Source: an uncultured archaeon (GTDB lineage Archaea > Halobacteriota > Methanosarcinia > Methanosarcinales > Methanoperedenaceae). Taken from it: a DNA stretch of 62,351 nucleotides. A program made the position numbers and the translations under genes. Position 1 is the stretch's first letter. Each line of letters begins with the position of its first letter. Positions 27,099 to 35,189 of this stretch are shown here, piece by piece. Under the pieces are notes generated by a model. That model made no database searches. It saw only the letters and a program-made list of their open reading frames with translations, and was not told the origin of the DNA. The stretch is from contig CABMIB010000001.1 of the NCBI GenBank assembly GCA_902386135.1, positions 1 to 62,351 of the forward strand, read 5' to 3'.

Positions 27099-27815
27099 CT
27101 GATAAATGAAATTGTTATACAAAATGCTGCCACAGCCGGGATTGAGTGGTTAAATAACCAGGAACCCACGGCAGTTAAAGATATATCCAGGACGATCCAG
27201 GCATTATCATTATGGGGCGAGATGACATCCGGCCTGGTTGAAATACTATTATCAAAGAAAAAAGACGGATACTGGGAAACGGATAAGCCTGTTGTTGATA
27301 CTGCAAGAGCGTGCAGCGCGCTGGCTGGATGCGGGATAATACATTCGGATGCCATCAACCGGATCCTGGAACGACAGGAGGATGGCAGCTGGAATAATAA
27401 CGAGATTGATACTTCATACGCCCTGATAGCACTCGGGGACGCTGGCATAAAAAATGAGCCCGGATGCGAGTGGCTGCGGCGCAATTACGGAGAGAGATGG
27501 GAGCATGTGGGCACAACATCGCTGATAATCACGGCTCTCCTGAGGCAAAATAAAACAAAATACGAAGAGTTCATAAAAGACCGCTCAAGCTGGCTTCTTT
27601 CTAAAAGGCAATCCGGAGGATGGACTTATATCGCTACAAGCAACCTTGCAATTCAGGCATTGATGCTGGCAGAAGAAGCTGATATTACGCCATCTATCCA
27701 ATGGCTTCTGGGAAAACAGGATAACGGCAACTGGGGAGATATCACTTCAACTTCACTTTCGTTGATCTCTTTAAAGATGTACCTGGATAAACTTAATGCT
27801 CATTTGTGTTCATGA
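27099..27815 (+). CDS. Prenyltransferase/terpenoid-cyclase-type toroid repeat protein with non-standard start
   Basis: Four to five repeats of the alpha/alpha-toroid kind occur: DGYWETDKPVVDTARACSAL, DGSWNNNEIDTSYALIAL, GGWTYIATSNLAIQAL and NGNWGDITSTSLSLISL, with QW-like Gly-Trp motifs as in squalene cyclases and protein prenyltransferase beta subunits. The first in-frame ATG is 27222, but coding-like sequence in the same frame runs back to about 27099 (ILINEIVIQNAATAGIEWL) with no ATG, GTG or TTG. GAGGT at 27088-27092 sits six bases before CTG 27099, so CTG (or ATA 27102) may start it. At about 238 residues it is short for an enzyme; the function is unknown. Confidence 0.6.
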   Translation: MINEIVIQNAATAGIEWLNNQEPTAVKDISRTIQALSLWGEMTSGLVEILLSKKKDGYWETDKPVVDTARACSALAGCGIIHSDAINRILERQEDGSWNNNEIDTSYALIALGDAGIKNEPGCEWLRRNYGERWEHVGTTSLIITALLRQNKTKYEEFIKDRSSWLLSKRQSGGWTYIATSNLAIQALMLAEEADITPSIQWLLGKQDNGNWGDITSTSLSLISLKMYLDKLNAHLCS

Positions 27816-27837
27816 AAGGGGGCGCAGAGAGATAATC

Positions 27838-28854
27838 ATGAGCAAGAGAGCAGCAGTAATAAAAGGTGACGGCGTTGGCCCGGAACTCGTTGAGAACATG
27901 CTACGGGTGGTCGAGGCTGTCGGCACGGATATTGAATTCATACCATGTGAAGCGGGCGCCGAATGGTGGCAGCAGCACGGCGGGGATTCGCTTATCCCTG
28001 AAGAGACATGGAAGATACTGGAGAGTACGGATGCTGCCTTCAAAGGTCCGACCACAACGCCCGGCGGCGCAGGTTCCCCGAAGAGCGTGGCTGTCTCTAT
28101 CCGCCAGAGATTCAATCTCTATGCCAATGTCAGGCCTGTAAAATCCTTCCCCAATACCCAGAAACCGCTTGGTGATGTTGATTTCGTATGCGTGCGGGAG
28201 GGCACCGAAGGATTCTATTTTGCCAAGGAGATACAGTTGACCGACGATGTTTTTATCTCGATAAGAAAAATCACGCGGTCGGCATGCAGGAACGTGGCGC
28301 ACTACGCGTTTGAAGAGGCGGCACGCCGCGACTGGAAGAGTGTCGTGGCGATCCATAAGAGCAATATATTGAAGCAGACGGACGGGACATTTATCGAGGA
28401 AGTCAGGAAGGTTGGCGAGAATTATCCCGGCATCGGGATGGAAGAATACCATATTGATAACATTGCGCAGCAGTTGATAAAGAACCCGCAGCTCTTCAAT
28501 CAGAAAATCCTTCTCTCAACCAACCTTTTCATGGACATCCTGAGTGAGGAGTGCTCTGCGCTCGTGGGCAGCATCGGGCTCATTTACTCTGCCAATATCG
28601 GGGATAACTATGCCATGTTCGAGCCAGCGCACGGCTCTGCGCCAAAATACGCAGGACAGGATAAGGTGAACCCTGTGGCGACGGTGCTTGCGGGCGCGTG
28701 GCTTCTTGATTATCTGGGTGAGAAAGAGAACTCGAAGGCGATATTTGAAGCGACTGAGAATGTTATAGCCGAGGGAAAATACCTCACCTATGACCTTGGC
28801 GGAAGCGCAAGGCAGAGCGAGATGGTAGATGCGATAATCAGGAAGCTCAGGTAG
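27838..28854 (+). CDS. Isocitrate/isopropylmalate dehydrogenase family, probably NAD-isocitrate dehydrogenase
   Basis: Start ATG 27838 is preceded by GAGAGAT; a frame from 27796 is longer but lacks a site. The 338 residues have the family order: IKGDGVGPEL, GPTTTPGGAGSPKSVAVSIRQRFNLYANVRP (quoted as two pieces GPTTTPGGAGSPKSVAVS and IRQRFNLYANVRP), the EGTEG loop, Lys in AIHKSNILK, YHIDNIAQQL, and the NAD-site FEPAHGSAPKYAG. The Ser and Asn/Val in SPKSVAVSIRQ line the substrate loop; this variant resembles the enzyme of Methanosarcina annotated as NAD isocitrate dehydrogenase. 3-isopropylmalate as substrate cannot be excluded. It supplies 2-oxoglutarate for amino-acid synthesis. Confidence 0.8.
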   Translation: MSKRAAVIKGDGVGPELVENMLRVVEAVGTDIEFIPCEAGAEWWQQHGGDSLIPEETWKILESTDAAFKGPTTTPGGAGSPKSVAVSIRQRFNLYANVRPVKSFPNTQKPLGDVDFVCVREGTEGFYFAKEIQLTDDVFISIRKITRSACRNVAHYAFEEAARRDWKSVVAIHKSNILKQTDGTFIEEVRKVGENYPGIGMEEYHIDNIAQQLIKNPQLFNQKILLSTNLFMDILSEECSALVGSIGLIYSANIGDNYAMFEPAHGSAPKYAGQDKVNPVATVLAGAWLLDYLGEKENSKAIFEATENVIAEGKYLTYDLGGSARQSEMVDAIIRKLR

Positions 28855-28868
28855 CTTGATTGGATAAT

Positions 28869-28940
28869 AACAACGAACTTGGACGAACTCGATACGAACT
28901 TAACCAGAGTTCGCTGTGAGTTCGTATTGAGTTAGTTGTT
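28869..28940. terminator. Imperfect 72-nt inverted repeat between convergent genes
   Basis: AACAAC (28869-28874) pairs with GTTGTT (28935-28940), and CGAACTC/GAGTTCG-type units continue the pairing imperfectly towards the centre. The motif CGAACT recurs four times. It lies between the dehydrogenase stop and the stop of the minus-strand small gene, where a two-way terminator would sit. No T-run is evident, so the role is not certain. Confidence 0.4.
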
Positions 28941-28958
28941 CTATTGTTCTACCCCCTC

Positions 28959-29258
28959 TTAACCAAAAATCATCCCCATACCGCTGGCTGCGTTCTCCTC
29001 TTCAGCGATGAAAGCAGCAGTCACAAGCTTCTTCTCCTCTCCCATGAGCTTCTCAAGCCCCACGCCCTCGAACTTTTCCTCGGCGCGGTCGATATCCTCG
29101 GAATTGGCTTTTATATACAGGAAATAACCTTTGCGCTCATTCCCAAGCAGCTTGCAGCACTCCCTCACAATATAACCTATGCGTTTGAAAAAATCATCTT
29201 CCAGCACTTTTGCGACATCTTTGCTGACCTTGTCTTCATAGAAATAAACAGATTCCAT
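28959..29258 (-). CDS. Small conserved-looking protein of unknown function (99 aa)
   Basis: The 99-residue acidic protein begins MESVYFYEDKVSKDVAKVLEDD, with a helical body containing RECCKLLGNERKGYFLYIK. No metal-binding pattern or membrane span is seen apart from the adjacent CC. The composition and length suggest a compact alpha/beta fold. It is read alone, convergent with the dehydrogenase. I do not recognise the family. Confidence 0.5.
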   Translation of the reverse strand: MESVYFYEDKVSKDVAKVLEDDFFKRIGYIVRECCKLLGNERKGYFLYIKANSEDIDRAEEKFEGVGLEKLMGEEKKLVTAAFIAEEENAASGMGMIFG

Positions 29259-29339
29259 AATTTTCCTCTACGCCTTATTGGAGGTAGCGGTTAATAAATA
29301 ATTCCAAGCGTTGGTTTAACCTTTCCACTAAGAATAATC

Positions 29340-29409
29340 AACCACAGAGTACACAGAGAGCACAGAGAATTGTGGTTTTCGCTCTGTGTCCTCTGTGCAC
29401 TCTGTGGTT
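29340..29409. repeat. CACAGAG/CTCTGTG hairpin, copy C
   Basis: AACCACAGAGT (29340-29350) pairs with ACTCTGTGGTT (29399-29409), and the inner ACACAGAG/CTCTGTGT units extend the stem, giving a long near-perfect hairpin. The arm sequence matches the larger repeats at 9891 and 32053 but the flanking tail is missing. It lies upstream of the radC-like gene. Confidence 0.75.
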
Positions 29410-29502
29410 TATATTCTATTACCGGATATTATGCGTGACTGCAATACATGCACCGGAGTTTTTAGAAAGATTTTAATGTATAAGAATAATTGTGGGGAAG
29501 TC

Positions 29503-30189
29503 ATGCAGGAATATAAGCTCAGGATCCTTGATATGCAAAAAGAGGAAAGGCCCAGAGAGAGGCTGATAAAGAACGGGGCAGCAGCGCTGAGTGATTCCGA
29601 GCTCCTGGCGATAATCCTGAGAACCGGCTCAAGGCAGGAGAATGTGATAAATCTCTCCCAGAGATTATTATCCGAGTATAATTTAAAACAGCTCTCGACT
29701 ATAAACATCGCCCAGTTGATGAACATCCATGGAATAAAAGAAAGCAAAGCAGCCCAGATCGCAGCCTGTTTTGAGATCGCACGAAGGCTTGAATCTTTCA
29801 ATGAGGAGGTAAAACCCAAAGTCAACTCCCCGGAAGACGTGTACAGGCGGATCTATCCCAGAATGAGGGAGCAAAAGAAAGAGAATTTTATCGAGCTCTG
29901 CCTTGACACCAAGAACCAGATAATCAGGGAGGAGATTATTTCTATAGGCTCGCTCAATGCTAACGTCGTGCATCCGAGAGAAGTGTTCAAAACTGCCCTG
30001 GCTGTATCCGCAGCGCACATAATCGTGGCTCATAACCACCCGTCAGGCGACCCGACGCCGAGCAGGGAAGACATCGAGGTAACGAAAAAACTGATAGAAG
30101 CTGGAAAGATAATCGGGGTCGATGTGCTCGACCATGTCATAATCGGCGATGGCAGGCATTTTAGCATGAAAGAGGCGGGACATATCTGA
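29503..30189 (+). CDS. radC: RadC/JAB-domain protein
   Basis: I start at ATG 29503 behind GGGGAAG, giving 228 residues; the frame is open further upstream but lacks homology-like sequence. Residues 10-100 form the N-terminal helix-hairpin-helix part (RERLIKNGAAALSDSELLAIILRTG, shown here in part as ALSDSELLAIILRTG). Residues 110-225 form the JAB/MPN metalloprotease-like domain with Glu and HNHPSGDPTPS, matching HxHxnD. RadC was linked to DNA repair by old genetics, but its biochemical role is unclear. It starts a plus-strand run with mobA two bases downstream. Confidence 0.9.
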   Translation: MQEYKLRILDMQKEERPRERLIKNGAAALSDSELLAIILRTGSRQENVINLSQRLLSEYNLKQLSTINIAQLMNIHGIKESKAAQIAACFEIARRLESFNEEVKPKVNSPEDVYRRIYPRMREQKKENFIELCLDTKNQIIREEIISIGSLNANVVHPREVFKTALAVSAAHIIVAHNHPSGDPTPSREDIEVTKKLIEAGKIIGVDVLDHVIIGDGRHFSMKEAGHI

Positions 30190-30191
30190 TC

Positions 30192-30815
30192 ATGGGGTCT
30201 TATTCTGCGCTCATCCTTGCAGGCGGAAAAGGCAGCCGCCTGGGTTACAAGGAAAAGGCGCTTATAGATATTAACGGCGAACCGCTGATAGCCGTCATGA
30301 TAAAAAGACTGGAAAAAGCCGTGGATAACATCATAATATCCGTGCGCGACAGGGCGCAGGGTGAATTGCTTGACTCCAGCCTGCCAGGTTTGGTTAAAAC
30401 CCCGTACAGGTTTGCATACGACACCTACAAAGAGACCGGACCGCTTGCGGGTATACTTTCCGGACTTGAGGCTTGCGAAGATGAATATTGTTTTGTTGCA
30501 GCCTGCGATATGCCTTTTATAAACGAAAAAGTCGTAAAGATGCTTTTTAAAGAAAGTGAACATTACGAGGCTGCCATCCCGCGCTGGGATGACGGCTTTC
30601 TTGAGCCGCTTCATGCTGTTTACAGGTGTGAACCCATGATAAGGGAGACAAAAAAGGCGATTGAGAAAGGCGAGACTGTAATCTTGGCTCCGGTATTCAA
30701 ACTCAACATCAAGTATGTCCCGGTGGATGATATCAAAAAGCTCGACCAAGAGCTAAGAACATTTATAAATATCAATACTTACGAGGATATCCAGAAATTA
30801 GCTGAAACGTTTTAA
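30192..30815 (+). CDS. mobA: Molybdenum cofactor guanylyltransferase
   Basis: The 207-residue nucleotidyltransferase has LAGGKGSRLGYKEKAL at the N terminus, CDMPFI as metal-binding Asp, DGFLEPLHAVYR and the family length. It adds GMP to molybdopterin to give the bis-MGD cofactor of DMSO-reductase-family enzymes, such as formate dehydrogenases and nitrate reductases. It is followed one base later by fdhD and then mobB, so the three form a cofactor-delivery operon. The metal could be tungsten in this archaeon. Confidence 0.9.
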   Translation: MGSYSALILAGGKGSRLGYKEKALIDINGEPLIAVMIKRLEKAVDNIIISVRDRAQGELLDSSLPGLVKTPYRFAYDTYKETGPLAGILSGLEACEDEYCFVAACDMPFINEKVVKMLFKESEHYEAAIPRWDDGFLEPLHAVYRCEPMIRETKKAIEKGETVILAPVFKLNIKYVPVDDIKKLDQELRTFININTYEDIQKLAETF

Positions 30816-30816
30816 T

Positions 30817-31560
30817 ATGTACACAAAGCAATATCAAGCAAGGGAATTGAACGGTAATGGATCGCGCGAGATAACGTACTCGGTAGCAGTTGAAGATACC
30901 ATTGATATTTTCGTGAATAAGATCCACATGGCCGCCATCTTAGCCACGCCTGAAATGTTAGAAGAGCTCGCTTTAGGCTATCTCATCTGCGAAGGGGTCG
31001 TTAAATCACCTGATGAGGTCAAGAGGCTTCTCATAGACGGGAAATCGATATACGTGGAAATAGAGACAAGTGAAGATTTTGAGCTCTGGCGCGAACTGCG
31101 CTCCTCAGGATGTGTAGGCGTACGGTGGGACGAAAATGAAGATATCCATGTAAGTTCGGATACGAGATTCGATACAGATACTATCAGGAAAAGCCTCGTG
31201 TTTTTAGAGTCAGAGATTTACAGAAAGACGCACGGTACCCATGCGGCATGCCTTGTAAGCACCGGTGGCGAGTGTGTTGTCAAGGCGATCGATGTAGGGC
31301 GGCACAATGCTTTTGATAAGATCGTGGGGCGCGCCTATCTTGATGGTATCGATGTCAGCCGCCATTTCCTGCTATCCACGGGGAGACAATCTGCCGGCAT
31401 GGTGCTGAAGGCTGCCCGCGCGGGAATCCCTCTTGTAGCAACAAAGACTGCACCCCTGAATACGGGTGTGGCGGCGGCTGAGCGTACTGGCATCTGCCTT
31501 ATATGTTTTGTTTCTCATGATAAACTCTCAGTCTTTACGCATCCTGAGAGGCTTTTATGA
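30817..31560 (+). CDS. fdhD: Formate dehydrogenase accessory sulfurtransferase FdhD
   Basis: A 247-residue protein. The catalytic Cys lies in SSGCVGVRW (about residue 99), where E. coli FdhD has a CxxC; only one Cys is seen here. Family motifs are LALGYLICEGV, THAACLVSTGGE, DVGRHNAFDKIVG, LSTGRQSAGMVLKAARAGIP (shown as 20 residues) and VATKTAPLNTGVAAAERTG. FdhD moves sulfur from a cysteine desulfurase to Mo/W-bis-MGD before insertion into formate dehydrogenase or related enzymes. It sits between mobA and mobB, with an ATGA overlap to mobB. Confidence 0.93.
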   Translation: MYTKQYQARELNGNGSREITYSVAVEDTIDIFVNKIHMAAILATPEMLEELALGYLICEGVVKSPDEVKRLLIDGKSIYVEIETSEDFELWRELRSSGCVGVRWDENEDIHVSSDTRFDTDTIRKSLVFLESEIYRKTHGTHAACLVSTGGECVVKAIDVGRHNAFDKIVGRAYLDGIDVSRHFLLSTGRQSAGMVLKAARAGIPLVATKTAPLNTGVAAAERTGICLICFVSHDKLSVFTHPERLL

Positions 31561-32024
31561 CCCCGCATGTGATCTGTATCGTGGGAAAAAGCAAAAGCGA
31601 AAAAACATGGTTGATGGAGGCGCTGGTAAAGGAACTTAAAAGCCGTGGTCTTCGGGTAGGCGCTTTAAAGCATCACAAGCATGGTGATTTTGAGATGGAT
31701 AAAGAAGGCAAAGATACATGGAAATATGCAAGAGCGGGAGCTGATACTGTGGCAATATCTTCGCCTGTTAAGCTTGCGGTCATCAAAAACGTAAAAGGCG
31801 AGATGGAGCTTGGCGAGATACTCGACAGATATTTCGCGGATAATGATATCGTGCTTGCCGACGGGTTCGCGCTGTCGGATAAGCCCCGTATAATACTTGC
31901 TGAAAGCAGCGAGGATATAGAGATTTTCAAACGGGGGTGCGAGGTCGTTGCCGTAGTGGGTAAAGCGGGTTTGGGAATTAACAATATCAATAGCATTGTT
32001 GAAAAAATACTGGGTTTTCGGTAA
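31557..32024 (+). CDS. mobB: MobB-type GTP-binding molybdenum cofactor adaptor
   Basis: The 155-residue P-loop protein has GKSKSEKT (about 8-15) in place of the usual GxSGSGKT, then VGALKHHKHGDFEMDKEGKD, the typical MobB switch region, ARAGADTVAISSP and a late ADGFALSDKPRI. Its partner MobA is two genes upstream. It starts in the fdhD stop (ATGA). MobB binds GTP and helps MGD formation but is not always essential. The altered P-loop still keeps GK and KT. Confidence 0.88.
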   Translation: MTPHVICIVGKSKSEKTWLMEALVKELKSRGLRVGALKHHKHGDFEMDKEGKDTWKYARAGADTVAISSPVKLAVIKNVKGEMELGEILDRYFADNDIVLADGFALSDKPRIILAESSEDIEIFKRGCEVVAVVGKAGLGINNINSIVEKILGFR

Positions 32025-32052
32025 TGTCTTATAAAATATGGGTGGAGCATAA

Positions 32053-32265
32053 ATGAGCCACAGAGGCGCAGAGGCACAGAGACCATCGCAATAATATCCT
32101 GAGCAACCTCCTTGCCTTCAATCTCTGTGTTCTCTGTGCCTCCGTGGCAAATTGTTTCAGAAGCCACAGAGACGCAGAGGCACGGAGGGTTTTTTGAAAT
32201 ATCTCTTTGTATCTCTGCGGTGGTTGTTTTTACATAAGTCACAAAATTTAGGACACTACCGGGTT
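32053..32265. repeat. Palindromic CACAGAG/CTCTGTG intergenic repeat, copy B
   Basis: GAGCCACAGAGGCGCAGAGGCA (about 32055-32074) is followed by its complement (about 32121-32148) and a second sense arm at about 32162-32186, ending in AAATTTAGGACACTACC (32244-32260). Arms and tail match copy A at 9891-10160, which has one additional internal unit. It lies directly after mobB and before the stop of the Lrp regulator gene. No gene is visible in it. Confidence 0.8.
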
Positions 32266-32297
32266 TTCCAAAAAGATGAGCTTTTTTTATCCCTTTA

Positions 32298-32783
32298 TTA
32301 AAGCTGGTCTTCAGGTATTGAATTGTAGCCGCTCTTGGTCACTTCATAGATTATATTTACATCCACACGTTCTATTTCAAGCCATTGCCTCAGTTCTTCG
32401 ACCAAATTGTTAAGCTTTAACTGGTCTTTAGCCCTGGCTGTGGCAACAATCGAATGGGTGGGACCGAGTGAAAGGGAGACGAAGAAGAAATCATCGATTT
32501 TTGAGAGCTTTTTTGCTACGTGCCTGACATCAGCGCCGGGCACAAGGGTAATTCCGAAGAAATAGACGCTGGTAAAGCCGAATTTCCAGGGGTTCAACAT
32601 CGCCCTGACCTTGAGGTAGCCCGTGTCCTCAAGCCGTTTCCTCCTGCGCTTGGAAGTGTCGTCTGATATCCCGACCTTTCTTGCGATATCAACGTCCTGC
32701 ATCCTGCCGTCTTCCTGGAGCAGCGTGATTATACGCTTATCAATGTCGTCAAGTTCGAGCACTTTTTTTTCTGGCATATTCAT
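32298..32783 (-). CDS. Lrp/AsnC-family transcriptional regulator
   Basis: A 161-residue protein with N-terminal winged helix (LDDIDKRIITLLQEDGRMQDVDIARKVGISDDTSKRRRKRL; key parts DKRIITLLQEDGR and VGISDDTSKRRRKRL) and a C-terminal RAM/ACT-like effector domain (about 70-155). Family members sense amino acids or related small molecules. It reads alone, facing the MFS exporter gene behind it at 34354, with a promoter between 32784 and 32899. The regulon is unknown. Confidence 0.88.
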   Translation of the reverse strand: MNMPEKKVLELDDIDKRIITLLQEDGRMQDVDIARKVGISDDTSKRRRKRLEDTGYLKVRAMLNPWKFGFTSVYFFGITLVPGADVRHVAKKLSKIDDFFFVSLSLGPTHSIVATARAKDQLKLNNLVEELRQWLEIERVDVNIIYEVTKSGYNSIPEDQL

Positions 32784-32899
32784 TTTGCGAATTTTTCTCA
32801 GGAATTACTGAGTAAATACGATATATTCTAAATTATTGATTAATTACATAGCAAATTATATATATGCTTCGTTGAGCCTGCCGGTGAGATTTACACCGA

Positions 32900-34354
32900 T
32901 CACTTCAGTATATCTTCTTTTCCACGCATGGCTGATACGATAATTGCAGGCAGGGTGATTATCGAAGACAGGATGAATGCACTGGTTATGCCGCTCGTAA
33001 ATGCTTCCTGCACGGCTACAGGCATGTTCGCCCCGCCGACGACGAACATATTCATCATCGCATCAATGGAGATCGTTCCCATGATCAGCGGGAAAGCTAT
33101 CCCCATGCTCAGCACCATGCCGGCGCTGTTGAAAAAGGCTCTCATGGATGAGGCAACGCCGCGCCGCTGCGGGGATACCGCTGTCATGATGGCGCTGGTG
33201 TTCGGAGGCTGGAACAGCCCTGAACCGAAACTGTTGATGAACATCCATACGGCAAGTATCCAGTATGGCGTATTGTAATGCATGGTCGCTAAACCAAGCA
33301 TACCGACCAGGGATATAGCCAGTCCGATCGTGCTGATGCTCCTGGAACCGTATCTATCCGAGAGTATCCCGCCTATCGGTCCTGTTATCGCAAGACCGAT
33401 TGCAAGCGGGGTGATGAGTATGCTTGCCGTGAGCGGGTCATAGCCCCTGGGTCCCTGGAAGAAAAGGATGAGGAGTATCATTACCGCTCCCCTGGCTATG
33501 GAATTCAGGAGGTTGCTTAGCTGCCCGTAAGAGAATATCTTTATTTTGAAGAGGCTTAAGTCCATCAGCGGATAGACCGCTCTCTTTTCAACGCGCAGGA
33601 AGGCGGCAAAACTTACGATCGCGATAACAAGTGACAGAAGCATCGGGAGTGACGTCAGCCCGATGACAAATCCCGCTGTCAGGTAAATCATGGACGTGAG
33701 GAAGGCGATAGTAAATAAAACCATTCCCTTGAAGTCGAATGTTTCTCCTTTTGGCAGCTCTGCAACATCTCTTAATTTTAAATGCGCCCATACAGTCGTG
33801 ATTATACCGATAGGGACGTTAAAAAAGAAATTCAGCCGCCAGTTGATTAATGTGAGGAAGCCGCCGAGTATCGGACCCACAACGAACGCAGCAGCCATTA
33901 TCATGCTTAGAACTCCCATGGCTTTTCCAAGCTCATTCCGTTTGAATGCATCAGTTACTATTATGGTGCCGTTAGCCACGAGCATCGACCCACCCACGGC
34001 CTGCAGCACCCTGAAAGCGATAAGCTGGTTTATGTTAGCTGCAAGACCGCAAAGCAGTGAACCTACTGTGAACACTGCCAGCCCGTAAACATATAGTTTC
34101 TTCCTCCCGTAGATATCTGCAAGCCTGCCCCATGCAGGTGCGAGTATTGTGAGGAGAAGAGTATAACTTATCAGTACCCACATTATCCCGAAAAGATCAG
34201 TGTTCAGTTTCACCATCATAGTGGGAAGGGCTATTATCAGGGTACTGGCGTTTAGGATCCCGACAAGCATCCCGAGAGATGTTACGGAAAGCGCAGTCCA
34301 TTTATAGCCATCCTGGATGTTTTTATCGATGTTAGAGCTCATGCTAATTCTCAT
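32900..34354 (-). CDS. MFS multidrug exporter, DHA2 (EmrB/QacA) type, 14 TM
   Basis: The 484-residue protein has about 14 spans. MFS motif A appears as RLADIYGRKKLYVYG between TM2 and TM3, and GGILSDRYGSRSIS marks the second half. The start SVTSLGMLVGILNASTLIIALPTM is typical of EmrB/QacA proteins. It is likely a proton-driven exporter of drugs, dyes or metabolites. ATG 34354 and ATG 34342 are both possible. It lies behind the Lrp gene in the same orientation, separated by about 115 bases. Confidence 0.9.
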   Translation of the reverse strand: MRISMSSNIDKNIQDGYKWTALSVTSLGMLVGILNASTLIIALPTMMVKLNTDLFGIMWVLISYTLLLTILAPAWGRLADIYGRKKLYVYGLAVFTVGSLLCGLAANINQLIAFRVLQAVGGSMLVANGTIIVTDAFKRNELGKAMGVLSMIMAAAFVVGPILGGFLTLINWRLNFFFNVPIGIITTVWAHLKLRDVAELPKGETFDFKGMVLFTIAFLTSMIYLTAGFVIGLTSLPMLLSLVIAIVSFAAFLRVEKRAVYPLMDLSLFKIKIFSYGQLSNLLNSIARGAVMILLILFFQGPRGYDPLTASILITPLAIGLAITGPIGGILSDRYGSRSISTIGLAISLVGMLGLATMHYNTPYWILAVWMFINSFGSGLFQPPNTSAIMTAVSPQRRGVASSMRAFFNSAGMVLSMGIAFPLIMGTISIDAMMNMFVVGGANMPVAVQEAFTSGITSAFILSSIITLPAIIVSAMRGKEDILK

Positions 34355-34693
34355 AAAAATGAAGGTATGCTTAGATAATTCTCATATATTTAAGACTATG
34401 TGCGATAAAAGCGCATTAAAAGAAGGTGCATGTATCTGCGGGCCGGGTGCGCCAGGGGGTTTTTACATGCCGGGATAGATCTTTGCCGGTAATGCAAATC
34501 CGGTTATGTAAGAACCTGGCCATAACTGCTGCAAACATTTTTAACTTAAGCAAAGTTTTATGTATTGTGAAGCTATACAATTGTAGTCAACAGAAGACTG
34601 CCCTGGTACGGCATTTACAGCAGTAAAGGTAATTACTATTTCTGCGGTTCTTGTTTGCCGGGACAGAGTAAACCGTAAGGATGTGTAATTTTG
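34355..34693. other. Intergenic region upstream of the TRAM gene
   Basis: No gene is visible in these 339 bases. A TATA-like AAGTTTTATGTATTG near 34552-34566 could drive the TRAM gene with a leader of about 110 nt; GGATG sits about ten bases before its ATG. A long leader is notable for a small RNA-binding protein. Confidence 0.35.
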
Positions 34694-34897
34694 ATGAGAG
34701 ATGAGGAAATAAGCGCTCCGGTAGTAGTCGGGGAAACATATGACGTATCGATAGATGATATTGCAAAACAGGGCGACGGCATCGCAAGGGTAAAGGGTTT
34801 TGTAATATTCGTGCCGCAAACAAAAAAAGGTGACAAGGTCAAGATCAAGGTCAATAAAGTGATGCGGAAATTCGCATTTGCGGAAAAAGTAGAGTAA
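34694..34897 (+). CDS. Small TRAM-domain RNA-binding protein
   Basis: The ATG at 34694 gives a 67-residue protein consisting of one TRAM domain: VVVGETYDVSIDDIAKQGDGIARVKGFVIFVPQTKKGD (key pieces GETYDVSIDDIAKQGDGIAR and GFVIFVP) and VKIKVNKVMRKFAFAE. Archaeal single-TRAM proteins act as RNA chaperones, similar to cold-shock proteins, as shown for a methanogen homologue. A terminator follows immediately. Confidence 0.92.
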   Translation: MRDEEISAPVVVGETYDVSIDDIAKQGDGIARVKGFVIFVPQTKKGDKVKIKVNKVMRKFAFAEKVE

Positions 34898-34932
34898 ATG
34901 CTCTACTAATTTGATTTTATTATTTTTTGTAT
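34889..34932 (+). terminator. Hairpin plus T-rich terminator of the TRAM gene
   Basis: GTAGAG (34889-34894) pairs with CTCTAC (34901-34906) across a TAAATG loop that contains the TRAM stop codon, followed by TTTGATTTTATTATTTTTT. Confidence 0.75.
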
Positions 34933-34956
34933 CAATTTTTTATATTGCTTTTTGTA

Positions 34957-35148
34957 TCACCAGAATTTCCACCAGGGCTTTTTTTCAGGCATCGCTTTCG
35001 GTCCGCCCTTCAGGTACTTCTCAGGCTCTGATTCAAATGCTTTCTTACAGCCGGGTGAGCAGAAATAGTAAGTGCTACCCTTATAATCCGTCTTGAACTG
35101 TGCTGCTCTTTCATCAACCGTCATCCCGCAAACAGGGTCGATAGCCAT
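34957..35148 (-). CDS. YHS-domain protein
   Basis: The 63-residue protein has DPVCGMTVDERAAQF and YYFCSPGCKKAFESEPEKY, the YHS domain with three Cys that binds metal (copper, iron or zinc) and often accompanies heavy-metal P-type ATPases or oxygenases. A basic Trp-rich tail (KKPWWKFW) is present. It is the last gene of a minus-strand run with fprA, nifB and rubredoxin, so a metal or redox sensing part in oxygen defence is likely, by context. Confidence 0.85.
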   Translation of the reverse strand: MAIDPVCGMTVDERAAQFKTDYKGSTYYFCSPGCKKAFESEPEKYLKGGPKAMPEKKPWWKFW

Positions 35149-35189
35149 ATTCTTGTCCTCCGCTCAATATTAATAAGCCAGAACTGGAT

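Noticed and set aside
26261-27484. 407-residue minus-strand frame opposite aroA and the toroid gene
   Set aside because: Ser-rich composition and no motif; the plus strand has strong EPSP synthase signatures. It is a shadow of aroA.
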